Source: Deltaproteobacteria bacterium (GTDB lineage Bacteria > UBA10199 > JACPAL01 > JAHFST01). Taken from it: a stretch of DNA of 64,000 nucleotides. Below are positions 41,911 through 50,769 of this stretch, piece by piece. Below the pieces are notes generated by a model that saw only the letters and a program-made list of their open reading frames with translations, did not search any database and was not told the origin of the DNA. The DNA lies in contig JAHFST010000003.1 in NCBI GenBank assembly GCA_023265625.1, forward strand, positions 37,478 through 101,477, read 5' to 3'. Position numbers and translations under genes: made by a program. Within the stretch, counting starts at the first letter, position 1, and every line of letters begins with the position of its first letter.

Positions 41911-43137
41911 ATGAGTTATATCAAAGCTCTCAAATGTCGTGAATGTGGACATCCATTTCCCAAAGAGGCCATCCATGTCTGCGAGTATTGTTTTGGCCCG
42001 CTCGAGGTGGACTACAACTATGCGGCGATCAAAAAGGTCCTGACTCGGAAGAAGATCGAGAGTCGCGACCAAAATATGTGGCGTTACCGCGAGCTCATGC
42101 CCATTGAGGGAGAGCCAACCGTCGGGGCTCAAGTGGGTGGGACCCCGCTGGTGCATGCGAAGAATCTGGCCAAGGCGCTGAAGGTCAAGGAGGTTTGGGT
42201 TAAGAATGATGCCGTCAATTATCCGACCCTTTCTTTTAAGGATCGGGTGGTTGCGGTAGCGTTGACCCGTGCCTTAGAGCTGGGGTTCAAGGTGGCTGCT
42301 TGCGCCTCCACTGGCAATCTGGCCAATTCAGTCTCAGCCAACGCCGCGGCCGCGGGGATGGAGAGCTACATCTTTATTCCGCATGATCTCGAGCAGGGAA
42401 AAGTGTTGGGGACCCTCGTTTATGGGACCAATCTCATTGGGATCCGTGGCACCTACGATGAAGTGAATCGCCTTTGTAGCGAGATTGCCGCCAAGTACAA
42501 GTGGGCCTTTGTGAATATCAATATCCGTCCCTACTATGCGGAAGGCTCGAAGACGCTTTTTTACGAGACCATGGAACAGCTGGGTTGGCGTCTGCCGGAC
42601 AATGTGGTGGTGCCAATGGCTGGCGGGTCCCTGATCACCAAGGTCTGGAAGTCGATCAAGGAATTCCATCAGCTGGGCTTGATTCCCTCCAAGAAGTGCC
42701 GGGTGTTTGGGGCCCAGGCGACGGGTTGTTCCCCGATTACCTCGGCGATGAAAGAAGGGTGGGAGCTTTTTAGGCCGGTGCGGCCCAAGACCATTGCCAA
42801 GTCATTGGCGATCGGTAATCCAGCCGATGGTTTTTATGCGATGGGTGTGATGCGTGAAACCGGAGGATGGGGCGAGGATGTGAGTGATGAAGAAATTGTC
42901 GATGCCATGAAATTGTTGGCGGAGACGGAAGGCATCTTTGCGGAGACGGCGGGCGGGGTGACGCTCGGGGTGACGCAGAAGTTGATCAAACAGGGACGCA
43001 TCAAGAGTGATGAATCCGTGGTGATCTGTATCACCGGCAACGGTCTCAAGACCCAGGAGGCCGTGGCGCATCATGTGGGTAAACCGCAGCTTATTGATGC
43101 AAAAGTGTCTGAATTTGATGCATTGTTGAAAAAGTAA
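41911..43137 (+). CDS. Threonine synthase-like PLP enzyme under SAM-riboswitch control
   Basis: 408 residues, from the ATG just after the terminator; an apparent start at 41821 lies inside the riboswitch. An N-terminal zinc-ribbon-like CRECGHPFPKEAIHVCEYC, then the PLP fold of fold-type II enzymes: YPTLSFKDR (PLP lysine), ACASTGNLANSVSA, VVPMAGGSLITK and FAETAGGVTLG. Similar to ThrC, which converts O-phosphohomoserine to threonine. Control by SAM and its place at the head of a sulfur operon are unusual for ThrC, so a methionine-branch role using O-phosphohomoserine is worth considering; that is inference. Confidence 0.88.
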   Translation: MSYIKALKCRECGHPFPKEAIHVCEYCFGPLEVDYNYAAIKKVLTRKKIESRDQNMWRYRELMPIEGEPTVGAQVGGTPLVHAKNLAKALKVKEVWVKNDAVNYPTLSFKDRVVAVALTRALELGFKVAACASTGNLANSVSANAAAAGMESYIFIPHDLEQGKVLGTLVYGTNLIGIRGTYDEVNRLCSEIAAKYKWAFVNINIRPYYAEGSKTLFYETMEQLGWRLPDNVVVPMAGGSLITKVWKSIKEFHQLGLIPSKKCRVFGAQATGCSPITSAMKEGWELFRPVRPKTIAKSLAIGNPADGFYAMGVMRETGGWGEDVSDEEIVDAMKLLAETEGIFAETAGGVTLGVTQKLIKQGRIKSDESVVICITGNGLKTQEAVAHHVGKPQLIDAKVSEFDALLKK

Positions 43138-43163
43138 CCATCAGTGACAAAAGGAAACGAGCC

Positions 43164-43418
43164 ATGAAAAAAAAACAAGAGGTCAAACGCAAGATCTATC
43201 TGACTTTCCCCGCGGAAAAAACCAAAGAGGGGCTGATCTGCGAAATGTATGACCGATATAAAGTTCGTTTCAATATTCGCGCCGCCTCGGTGACCGAGGA
43301 TTTGGGGCTGATCGCCCTGGAATTGACCGGACCCGAAGACAAGATGAAACAGGCCTTTGATTTTTTTCGAAAAAACGGTCTCAAAGTCGAGCCGATCGAG
43401 ATTAACGTCATCGAATAA
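43164..43418 (+). CDS. Stand-alone NIL-domain protein
   Basis: 84 residues, KRKIYLTFPAEKTKEGLIC, then 'FNIRAASVTEDLGLIALELTG' and a closing amphipathic helix. This ferredoxin-like NIL fold usually occurs at the C-terminus of the methionine importer ATPase MetN or with ferredoxin domains in homocysteine-forming enzymes. Here it is free-standing, 26 nt after the threonine synthase-like gene, with GGAAACGAG upstream. Possible sulfur-amino-acid sensor or partner subunit. Confidence 0.88.
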   Translation: MKKKQEVKRKIYLTFPAEKTKEGLICEMYDRYKVRFNIRAASVTEDLGLIALELTGPEDKMKQAFDFFRKNGLKVEPIEINVIE

Positions 43419-43445
43419 CTCCTTTTGGGGGGTGTTATCTTCACT

Positions 43446-44348
43446 ATGAAACACTCAAGTATCATTGAGAGTATCGGCAATACCCCGTTGGTCCAGATTC
43501 GCGAGATTGGTCAGGAAATTTCCCAAGTTAAGTCAGGCCGTGTCCGGATTTTTGGTAAAGTGGAGTTCATGAACCCAGGTGGTTCGGTGAAGGACCGGCC
43601 CGCGTTGCGGATGATTCAAGAGGCGATTAAGAGTGGGCAATTAACCAAGGACAAGATGATCCTTGATTCCACCTCGGGCAACACCGGTGTGGCCTACGCC
43701 ATGATTGGCGCGGCGTTGGGATATCAGTCGGAGTTGGTGATGCCCCCCAATGTGAGTTTGCAACGGAAAAAATTGATTGAGGTCTGCGGGGCCAAGATTA
43801 CCTACTCGTCCGCCTTTGAGGGGTCGGATGGGGCGATTCGGCTTGCGAAGAAATTGTTGGCGGAGTCTCCGGAAAAATATTTTATGCCGGACCAGTACAA
43901 CAACCCGATGAACCCCCAGGCTCATTATGATTCCACAGGGGTGGAGATTTGGCGGGATACGGATCAGCAGGTCACGCATTTTATCGCGGGGATTGGGACG
44001 GGCGGCACGGTCATGGGGACGGGCCGGCGGCTCAAGGACTACAACCGGCAGGTGCAGGTGATTGCGGTCGAGCCCGACGATTCACTGCATGGCCTGGAAG
44101 GGCTGAAGCACATGGCCACTTCGATTGTGCCGGGAATCTACCATGAGAAGGAATTGGATGAGAAAATATCCCTGCCGACCGAGCCGGCCTATCACATGTC
44201 CGAACGTCTGGCCAAGGAGGAGGGTTTGATTGTGGGACATTCCTCCGGCGCGGCGATGGTGGCGGCCTTTCAGGTGGCGCAGCGGATCAAAGAAGGGGTG
44301 ATTGTCGCCTTGTTTCCCGACCACGGGAGTCGGTATTTTATGGACTGA
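43446..44348 (+). CDS. PLP-dependent cysteine synthase, CysM/CysK family
   Basis: 300 residues from ATG 43446. PLP lysine in MNPGGSVKDRPA, substrate loop TSGNTGVA, phosphate cup GIGTGGTVMGTGRRL and the ending VIVALFPDHGSRY. The layout resembles actinobacterial CysM, which uses O-phosphoserine and a CysO thiocarboxylate; the JAMM protease and sulfur carrier immediately downstream support that mechanism. It uses a carrier-bound or free sulfide to make cysteine. Confidence 0.92.
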   Translation: MKHSSIIESIGNTPLVQIREIGQEISQVKSGRVRIFGKVEFMNPGGSVKDRPALRMIQEAIKSGQLTKDKMILDSTSGNTGVAYAMIGAALGYQSELVMPPNVSLQRKKLIEVCGAKITYSSAFEGSDGAIRLAKKLLAESPEKYFMPDQYNNPMNPQAHYDSTGVEIWRDTDQQVTHFIAGIGTGGTVMGTGRRLKDYNRQVQVIAVEPDDSLHGLEGLKHMATSIVPGIYHEKELDEKISLPTEPAYHMSERLAKEEGLIVGHSSGAAMVAAFQVAQRIKEGVIVALFPDHGSRYFMD

Positions 44349-44360
44349 GGGAAGAACGGG

Positions 44361-44825
44361 ATGCTGATTATTTGCCAAGAAACATTAGACAAAATTATTC
44401 AAGACGCCGTCAGCCATTACCCGGACGAGTCTTGCGGGATGCTCATTGGAGAAAAGGGACAGGATTCGGTGGTGGAGTTTCGTCCCTGCCGGAATGTCTA
44501 CGATGAGATGCACGCCCGTCATCCCGAGACCTATCCTCGGACGGCCCGTACCGCATATCTGATCGATGCCCAGGAGCAGCAGGGTATCTTTGCCGAGGTG
44601 GAGCGGAACCATCAAGAGGTGAAGGCCATTTATCATTCCCATACCGATCACGATGCGTATTTTTCGGAGGAGGATAAATTGGTGGCCGCCCCGTGGGGGG
44701 AGCCCAGTTATCCGGGCATGTCCTATTTGGTGGTTTCGGTCTGGAATCGGCAGTTAAAAGAGATCAATGAATTTTATTGGGATCAGGGTCAGCAAGATTT
44801 TGTAAAGAGATCAATTCAAATGTAG
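44361..44825 (+). CDS. JAMM/MPN+ metalloprotease (Mec/HcyD-like)
   Basis: 154 residues. The JAMM zinc motif is complete: upstream Glu in YPDESCGMLIGE, then YHSHTDHDAYFSEED. In bacteria such proteins act beside ThiS/MoaD-like carriers, releasing cysteine from CysO (Mec) or trimming the carrier's C-terminus to expose Gly-Gly (HcyD type). The adjacent carrier ends in GGN, so trimming is a good possibility here. The stop codon is the TAG of the GTAGGGG palindrome at 44823. Confidence 0.93.
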   Translation: MLIICQETLDKIIQDAVSHYPDESCGMLIGEKGQDSVVEFRPCRNVYDEMHARHPETYPRTARTAYLIDAQEQQGIFAEVERNHQEVKAIYHSHTDHDAYFSEEDKLVAAPWGEPSYPGMSYLVVSVWNRQLKEINEFYWDQGQQDFVKRSIQM

Positions 44826-44846
44826 GGGCGAACCTTGTGTTCGCCC
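44823..44846. repeat. Stop-codon-associated palindrome, copy 2
   Basis: TAGGGGCGAAC-CTTGT-GTTCGCCC; stem GGGCGAAC (44826-44833) with GTTCGCCC (44839-44846). Its first three bases are the stop codon of the JAMM protease gene. It lies just before the Shine-Dalgarno of the sulfur-carrier gene. Confidence 0.8.
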
Positions 44847-44862
44847 TTTTCAAGGAGGCACT

Positions 44863-45141
44863 ATGTCCGTAAAAGTGAGAATTCCCACCCCGTTGCAAAA
44901 GATGACCGGTAACAAGCCCGAGGTGGAGGCCAAGGGGAGTGATGTCAAGGCGATCTTGGCCGACTTGGAGAAACAATTTCCCGGGATCAAGGAACGGCTC
45001 TACGACGAAAAAGGGGCCCTGCGCCGATTCATCAATTTTTATGTTAACAATGAGGATATTCGGTTCTTGAAGGGCGACAGTACGACGGTCAAGGCCGGTG
45101 ACGAACTGTCGATTGTGCCCGCCATCGCCGGCGGGAACTAA
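44863..45141 (+). CDS. ThiS/MoaD-family sulfur carrier (CysO/HcyS-like), ending GGN
   Basis: 92 residues with the ubiquitin-like fold: VRIPTPLQKMTGNKPEVEA, GALRRFINFYVNNEDIR and the terminal DELSIVPAIAGGN. The C-terminal Gly-Gly of these proteins is adenylated and converted to a thiocarboxylate. Here one extra Asn follows Gly-Gly, so a protease must remove it; the JAMM protein encoded next door is the obvious candidate. It supplies sulfur to the CysM-type enzyme and perhaps the threonine synthase-like enzyme. A strong AAGGAGG site precedes the ATG. Confidence 0.93.
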   Translation: MSVKVRIPTPLQKMTGNKPEVEAKGSDVKAILADLEKQFPGIKERLYDEKGALRRFINFYVNNEDIRFLKGDSTTVKAGDELSIVPAIAGGN

Positions 45142-45193
45142 TGTCAATTCCCATTTGACTTACCCGGTCATATTGACTAGCAAAGGAGCCCCA

Positions 45194-46342
45194 ATGATTC
45201 CTGCACATGGCGGTAAACTGGTAAATCGCGTCTTGGACGAAAAGGCTCGGGCTCAAGCCTTGGCGAGCGCCCAGGGGCTGGCCCGCATTGTCCTGAGTTC
45301 ACGTGAGATGAGCGATCTGGATATGATCGCCTGTGGTGCCCTGTCCCCTCTCGAAGGATTTATGGGGCAAGCCGATTACGAATCTGTGGTCAAGAAGATG
45401 CGTCTGGCCAATGGAACAGTTTGGCCGATCCCGATCACCCTCTCAGCGACCGAAGAAGAGGCCAAACAGTACGGGATTGGTTCGGATGTGTTGTTGACGG
45501 ATCCCGCTGGAATCCCCTTGGCGATTTTGCATCTCAAAGAGAAGTACACTTATGATTGGCAGATCGAGGCCCAGCATGTCTACAAGACCGTCGAGGAGGC
45601 CCATCCAGGGGTGGCGGTGATCAAAAATCAGGGGAAGATTTACCTCGCAGGCCCGATTGATCTGCTTAATCGAGTCACCTACACCGATTTTTTGGAGTTT
45701 CGCAAAGATCCGGTCGAATTGCGGCAGTTGTTTACGGAGAAAAAATGGCGGCGTGTGGTGGGCTTTCAGACGCGCAATCCCATCCATCGGGCCCATGAGT
45801 ATTTGACTAAAAGCGCCTTGGAGATCTGTGATGGGTTGCTGATTCATCCGCTGGTGGGCGAGACTAAGTCGGATGATATCCCTGCCGATGTGCGGATGGA
45901 GTGTTATCAGGTGTTGATGAAAAACTACTACCCATCCAGTCGCGTGATGTTGGCGGTTAATCCGGCAGCGATGCGTTATGCGGGGCCTCGTGAGGCCGTG
46001 TTTCACGCCCTGATCCGGAAAAACTACGGTTGTACGCACTTCATCGTCGGTCGGGATCATGCCGGGGTGGGGAATTACTACGGCACCTTCGACGCCCATT
46101 TTATCTTTGACGAATTTCAGCCGGACGAGATTGGGATTACCCCGCTCTTTTTCGACCACACCTTTTTTTGCCGCAAGTGTGGCGAAATGGCCTCGAACAA
46201 GACCTGTCCCCACGAGCCCGCGGATCGAGTGAGTCTCTCTGGAACCAAGGTGCGTGAACTCCTGTCTCAAGGAGAGTTGCCCCCGCCGGAGTTTTCTCGG
46301 CCGGAGGTGGCGCGTATTCTCATTAAATCCATGAAGGCGTAG
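45194..46342 (+). CDS. sat: Sulfate adenylyltransferase (ATP sulfurylase)
   Basis: 382 residues from ATG 45194 behind AAAGGAG. Active-site motifs QTRNPIHRAHEY and GRDHAGVGNYYG are intact, and a CxxC...C-x-H zinc-like site (FFCRKCGEMASNKTCPHE) follows, typical of bacterial homomeric Sat. It activates sulfate to APS, the first step of sulfate assimilation, or works in reverse in sulfur oxidation. Its place in a SAM-riboswitch operon with a sulfur carrier points to assimilation. Confidence 0.97.
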   Translation: MIPAHGGKLVNRVLDEKARAQALASAQGLARIVLSSREMSDLDMIACGALSPLEGFMGQADYESVVKKMRLANGTVWPIPITLSATEEEAKQYGIGSDVLLTDPAGIPLAILHLKEKYTYDWQIEAQHVYKTVEEAHPGVAVIKNQGKIYLAGPIDLLNRVTYTDFLEFRKDPVELRQLFTEKKWRRVVGFQTRNPIHRAHEYLTKSALEICDGLLIHPLVGETKSDDIPADVRMECYQVLMKNYYPSSRVMLAVNPAAMRYAGPREAVFHALIRKNYGCTHFIVGRDHAGVGNYYGTFDAHFIFDEFQPDEIGITPLFFDHTFFCRKCGEMASNKTCPHEPADRVSLSGTKVRELLSQGELPPPEFSRPEVARILIKSMKA

Positions 46343-46349
46343 TGTTCCT

Positions 46350-46874
46350 ATGACGACTGACATTCCACAAGACGAATCTTCCCAGGAAGAGGTCACCGGT
46401 GAAGAAGCGATTTCCCAGGCCCAGGAAGAAGCACCCGAGGTGCAAAAATTAGCCGAGGTCGAGGCAAAATATTTACGCCTTTATGCGGAGTTTGAAAATT
46501 ACAAAAAAAGGGCGATGAAAGAACGTGAAGAGATTCGCCTGCTGAGTCAGGAGCGCCTGCTCCGTGATGTGGTAGAGATCAAAGATCACCTCGAATTAGC
46601 CCTCGATCACGCCACCCAGGGGACTTCTGTGGAGGGGCTCAAAGAGGGTGTGACATTGACGTTGCGCCAGATGATTCAATTCTTGGAAAAAACCGGCGTG
46701 AAAGAAATCAAGTCGTTGGGCGAGATGTTTGATCCCAATCGGCATGAGGCCATTGGTCAGATCGAGAGTCCGGAACCGACCGGAATGATTTTGCAGGAAT
46801 TCCAAAAGGCCTATCTTTTTAATGACCGCCTGTTGCGACCTTCTCGTGTGATGGTTGCGAAGGCGAAGTCTTAA
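46350..46874 (+). CDS. grpE: GrpE nucleotide exchange factor
   Basis: 174 residues: acidic disordered N-terminus, long helix (KYLRLYAEFENYKKRAMKER) and the conserved C-terminal beta domain with FDPNRHEAIGQ and RPSRVMVAK. GrpE drives ADP release from DnaK. It lies 7 nt after sat and 19 nt before the lipoprotein gene; dnaK/dnaJ are not in the window. A CIRCE element is not seen. Confidence 0.96.
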   Translation: MTTDIPQDESSQEEVTGEEAISQAQEEAPEVQKLAEVEAKYLRLYAEFENYKKRAMKEREEIRLLSQERLLRDVVEIKDHLELALDHATQGTSVEGLKEGVTLTLRQMIQFLEKTGVKEIKSLGEMFDPNRHEAIGQIESPEPTGMILQEFQKAYLFNDRLLRPSRVMVAKAKS

Positions 46875-46893
46875 TTTTCAAGAAAGGACCTCC

Positions 46894-48819
46894 ATGCGTG
46901 CTTTGTTGATCCTGATCCTCCTGCCGGTTTTATTTTCCTGTGCGACATTTCAAGGTGAAAAGGGGAAGAAGGCCCAGGTCATCCCGGCGACCCAGGAGAT
47001 GCAGAAAGAATTCAATGCCGTTGAACGACTTTACTTTGCCAAAAAATATGACCTCGCCCGTACCGGTTATCAGGATTACTTAAAGTCTCATCCCGAAAAT
47101 GCGTTGACCGGAAAAACCTATTATCGACTCGGAGAAATTGGCCTGACCCAAGGGAATTTGGATGAGGCCATCAGCTTTTACCGGAAAGCCGCCGAACGCG
47201 GTGGCCAGAGCGAGTGGGGGATGGATGCTTGGTATAAGCAGGCCGTGGCCCTCCACAAGGCGGGCAAGTATGACAAGATTTTCAAGGTCCTGGATCATCT
47301 CTCAGGAGAGGGTGCCAGTCAGGCCCTAGCGGTGAAGGCCGGTTCGTTGCGTGTGTCCGCCGCCAAAAAAATGACGGGACAGGAAGTGGAGGAGATCAAG
47401 GGCTATTTGGAGGTGTTGGATGCCTATCAGCGTTTTGGGGCGGCCACCACGCCGATGGCTGAGCTCAATTGGCTGGTCAGTTCTTCCCAGGCTGAATCGG
47501 AGATTCGAGATTGGATTAAAGTGGAATCCAAGGATGGCAATCAGTGGGCCTCTCTCGCAGCGCGCTTTTCGGGACGTCCCGTGGGGTATTTTGTTTTTTG
47601 GAAGTTGGGAAATACCTTCAATGCGCAGGGGGATTATAAGAAGGCTTATCTTTATTTGAACAAGCTGACCCAGGAATACCCCAAGTGTGAATTTATCTCT
47701 GAGGCCCGGGATCTCCGCGCCGAGCTGGAAAAGCGTGGCATCACAGTGGCCAATGATACCACCGCAGAGCCGGCCCCCTCTGGCGATCTTTTCTCCGTTG
47801 GCGTTTTGTTGCCCCTGAGTGGCAAGTATGCGGTTTATGGGGAGTCGGTGTTGCACGGCATTGAATGCGCGGCGGGGATGTTTGAGCCCTGCCATAGTGA
47901 TTTTAAGGTCAATCTGGTGATTCGAGATACCCAAGGAGATCCTAAAATGGCGGCGCGCCGCCTGAAGGAATTGGCGGAGAATAAAAGCATCTTGGGGGTG
48001 ATTGGTCCGTTGCCGCAAGTGGAAGTGGATGATGTGGTGCCAGTGGCCGAGGCCCAGCAAATCCCCATTGTGGCCCTCTCGCAGCGCGAGGATGTGGCCC
48101 GTCTCGGTGAAATGGCCTTTCGTAACTTTCTCACGGTTCAGGATCAGGTGGGGACCTTGGTGCATTATGCCTGCAAGGAGAAAAAGTGGAAAAAAATGGG
48201 GATCTTTTATCCCGACAATTCGGCTGGGGAAGAATTTTTAAAGCAGTTTGAACAAGAAGTGAACTCCTGCGGTGGCAAGGTGGTGGCCAAGCAGTCTTAT
48301 CATGGCCCTGCCGAAAACTATGTGGAGGGTTTGAAGGTGTTACAAGCCCAGGGGAAGTTTCAGGCCCTGTTTATCCCGGATGTGTATCGTCGCGTGCTGG
48401 AAATCATCCCTTCGTTGGAATTTGCCAATATGTCGGATGTCGTCCTGCTGGGAGGTGCCGGCTGGGATCACAGGGATTTGTTGGGCGGAGGGGCGCGGTT
48501 GGAGGGGGCGGTTTTTGTGGATGGATTTTTTGAAGGTTCAGGTCAATACGGCACCAGAGATTTTTCTCAAATGATTCAATCCTCCTATGGGGGCGCTCCA
48601 ACCCTGCTAGAGGCTTATGCTTACGATACGATGAAATTAATTGGTAACATGGTGAGTCGCCACCGTATTGACTCGCGTAGTGGCCTGCACGACGCCCTGT
48701 TGGGACTGCATGATTTTCCCGGTGTCACGGGGGATATTTCCTTTGATAAAGATGGGGATGCCCGCCGTAAACTTTTTTTGCTGACCGTTTCTAATGGCGA
48801 CATCAAAGAGATTCAGTAA
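46894..48819 (+). CDS. Lipoprotein with TPR and periplasmic-binding domains (LpoA-like)
   Basis: 641 residues. A type II signal peptide ends at the lipobox LLPVLFSC, so Cys16 should be lipidated. Residues about 40-290 hold TPR-like repeats (LARTGYQDYLKSHPENA, KTYYRLGEIGLTQGNLDEAI), and about 305-640 form a Leu/Ile/Val-binding-like domain (SVGVLLPLSGKYAVYGESV, GVIGPLPQVEVDDVVPVAEA). This is the arrangement of LpoA, the outer-membrane activator of penicillin-binding protein PBP1A. ATG 46894 follows AAAGGA. Its end overlaps thiL by 26 nt. Confidence 0.88.
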   Translation: MRALLILILLPVLFSCATFQGEKGKKAQVIPATQEMQKEFNAVERLYFAKKYDLARTGYQDYLKSHPENALTGKTYYRLGEIGLTQGNLDEAISFYRKAAERGGQSEWGMDAWYKQAVALHKAGKYDKIFKVLDHLSGEGASQALAVKAGSLRVSAAKKMTGQEVEEIKGYLEVLDAYQRFGAATTPMAELNWLVSSSQAESEIRDWIKVESKDGNQWASLAARFSGRPVGYFVFWKLGNTFNAQGDYKKAYLYLNKLTQEYPKCEFISEARDLRAELEKRGITVANDTTAEPAPSGDLFSVGVLLPLSGKYAVYGESVLHGIECAAGMFEPCHSDFKVNLVIRDTQGDPKMAARRLKELAENKSILGVIGPLPQVEVDDVVPVAEAQQIPIVALSQREDVARLGEMAFRNFLTVQDQVGTLVHYACKEKKWKKMGIFYPDNSAGEEFLKQFEQEVNSCGGKVVAKQSYHGPAENYVEGLKVLQAQGKFQALFIPDVYRRVLEIIPSLEFANMSDVVLLGGAGWDHRDLLGGGARLEGAVFVDGFFEGSGQYGTRDFSQMIQSSYGGAPTLLEAYAYDTMKLIGNMVSRHRIDSRSGLHDALLGLHDFPGVTGDISFDKDGDARRKLFLLTVSNGDIKEIQ

Positions 48820-49774
48820 GGGCTCGCTCTCTGATTTAGGCGAATTTGGCCTGATTAGGCGATGGGCGCACAAGCTCCCTCTTCTGGAGTCAGGGGTCGG
48901 GATTGGCGATGATGCAGCCGTCTTGCCAGGCCCGGGCCGCAAAAAAATTCTGTTTACCACCGACATGCTCATCGAACGCCATCACTTTCGCAAGGAGTGG
49001 GGGCATTTTTCTTGGTTGGGGCAGAAGGCGCTCCTGGTCAATATTTCCGATATTTCCGCGATGGGCGGTATCCCAAAATATGCGGTTATTTCTCTGGGGC
49101 TTTCGGATTGTCCCGTGCGTCTGATGGATCAACTGTACGTTGGGTTTAATCAGGTGGCCCGTCGCACCGGTTTAAGGATTGTCGGAGGCGACACAAATGC
49201 GGCCCCTTGTCTGATCATTAATGTGGCGATTGTGGGAGAGGTGGCAGGAAATCCCTTGTTACGGAGTGGGGCCCGTGTGGGCGATTGGATCTATGTGACC
49301 GGCACCCTTGGGTCTGCCGCCCTTGGTTTGAAAAAATTACAAAGTGGAAAAAAAATAACCAATGATCCGCTCATTCGCAGACATTTTCTTCCGCCAATCC
49401 GAACGGACGTTGCGCTGCAGCTAAAAAAACGGCGGGTTCACGCCATGATTGATGTGAGTGATGGCTTGCTTGCGGATTTAAGTCATATCTTGCAAGCGAG
49501 TCGTGTGGGTGCGGAGCTTTGGCCCGAAAACTTGCCACGTTTGCGCGGATCCGGTTTTTCGCCCGAGGTGATGCGCAAGGCCCAACTCACAGGGGGGGAA
49601 GATTACGAGCTGCTTTTTACCCATCCGGGTTTGCTGCCCACTCGTATTGCCGGTGTGCCCATCACACGAATCGGGCGTTGCCACCCCCCACAGTTTGGAT
49701 TGAAACTTAAAGGAAAGTGCGATACACAGGTAAGCTTTCAAGATTACTTGGGTTTTAACCATTTTAAGGCGTAA
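48794..49774 (+). CDS. thiL: Thiamine-monophosphate kinase
   Basis: 326 residues. GIGDDAAVL near the N-terminus, DMLIERHHF, NISDISAMGG, GGDTNAA, MIDVSDGLLADL and LTGGEDYELLF are the AIR-synthase-like ThiL set. The enzyme phosphorylates thiamine monophosphate to the active diphosphate. The ATG chosen lies inside the previous gene; no later in-frame ATG keeps the GEFGLI block. Confidence 0.96.
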   Translation: MATSKRFSKGSLSDLGEFGLIRRWAHKLPLLESGVGIGDDAAVLPGPGRKKILFTTDMLIERHHFRKEWGHFSWLGQKALLVNISDISAMGGIPKYAVISLGLSDCPVRLMDQLYVGFNQVARRTGLRIVGGDTNAAPCLIINVAIVGEVAGNPLLRSGARVGDWIYVTGTLGSAALGLKKLQSGKKITNDPLIRRHFLPPIRTDVALQLKKRRVHAMIDVSDGLLADLSHILQASRVGAELWPENLPRLRGSGFSPEVMRKAQLTGGEDYELLFTHPGLLPTRIAGVPITRIGRCHPPQFGLKLKGKCDTQVSFQDYLGFNHFKA

Positions 49775-49779
49775 ATCGT

Positions 49780-50769
49780 ATGATGCATTGGCTCTTGATC
49801 CTCCTGTTATTAGCCTGTTCGGCGCTTTTTTCCAGCTTAGAGACGGCGCTTTTTTCTTTGAGTTCGTATGATCGACATCGCCTGAAGCAATCGGGTGGGA
49901 TTTCAACGTTGGTACTCAAGACTATCGAGCATCCGCGAGAAGTGTTGTCGACCATTTTATTTGGCAATGAGTTGGTCAATGTGGCGATTTCCGTATTGGT
50001 GGCCTCCATGGTTTATGGATTGTTCTATTCAGGAGGGGCCGAGTCTCGGAGTGCTTATCTGGCCTCCGTGGGAGGCACCACGCTCTTATTGTTAGTTTTT
50101 GGTGAGATCACCCCGAAGAATATTGCGGTGAGAAATCCAATCTTTTTAGCGCAGGTTTTAATCATACCTTATCAGGCCTTTTTTTGGCTGATTACCCCGC
50201 TCCGTTTTGTGCTGGGCCATTTGACCGACTTTATTGTGGGGTTATTCGGGGTAGAGGCGCAAAAACAACGGCGTTTGATTGTGGAAGAAGAGATCGAGAC
50301 CTTACTTGAGATGGGCAACAGGCAAGGAACCTTGGGGGCGCTGGAGACGGATTTGATCCGAGGGACGTTTGATTTCTCGCAAATACGTGTGGCGCAAGTG
50401 ATGACGCCGAGGGAAAAGATCATTGCGATCGCGCAAAATACCCCGATGGACGAGATTTTTAGCCGGTTTGAAGCGACTGTATTTTCCCGTTTTCCAGTTT
50501 ATGAGGGTGATTTGGATCACGTTGTCGGTATTTTTTTAGCCAAGAATCTGCTGCCTTATCGGCTCGGGGAGCAGACAATGCCGGTGAATTGGGCGGATTT
50601 GCTGGTGCCTTTCTCGATTGTTCAGGCCGATCAGACCCTCGATGATGCTTTTTTTACGCTGCAATCCCAACAAGTTCATATGGCCTTGGTGAAAACACGG
50701 GAGCGGGTTGTGGGACTGGTTACGATGGATGACCTGTTGAACAAATTTTTAGGGGAATCCAAAAGATGA
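49780..50769 (+). CDS. CNNM/CorC-type membrane protein (DUF21 + CBS)
   Basis: 329 residues. An N-terminal DUF21 membrane domain with about four helices (MHWLLILLLLACSALFSSLE is the first) and the KNIAVRNP conserved turn, then paired CBS domains (VAQVMTPREKIIAIAQNTPM onward). No C-terminal CorC/HlyC domain. These proteins are linked to Mg2+/Co2+ transport or resistance. Its stop overlaps the next, related gene by 4 nt. Confidence 0.92.
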   Translation: MMHWLLILLLLACSALFSSLETALFSLSSYDRHRLKQSGGISTLVLKTIEHPREVLSTILFGNELVNVAISVLVASMVYGLFYSGGAESRSAYLASVGGTTLLLLVFGEITPKNIAVRNPIFLAQVLIIPYQAFFWLITPLRFVLGHLTDFIVGLFGVEAQKQRRLIVEEEIETLLEMGNRQGTLGALETDLIRGTFDFSQIRVAQVMTPREKIIAIAQNTPMDEIFSRFEATVFSRFPVYEGDLDHVVGIFLAKNLLPYRLGEQTMPVNWADLLVPFSIVQADQTLDDAFFTLQSQQVHMALVKTRERVVGLVTMDDLLNKFLGESKR

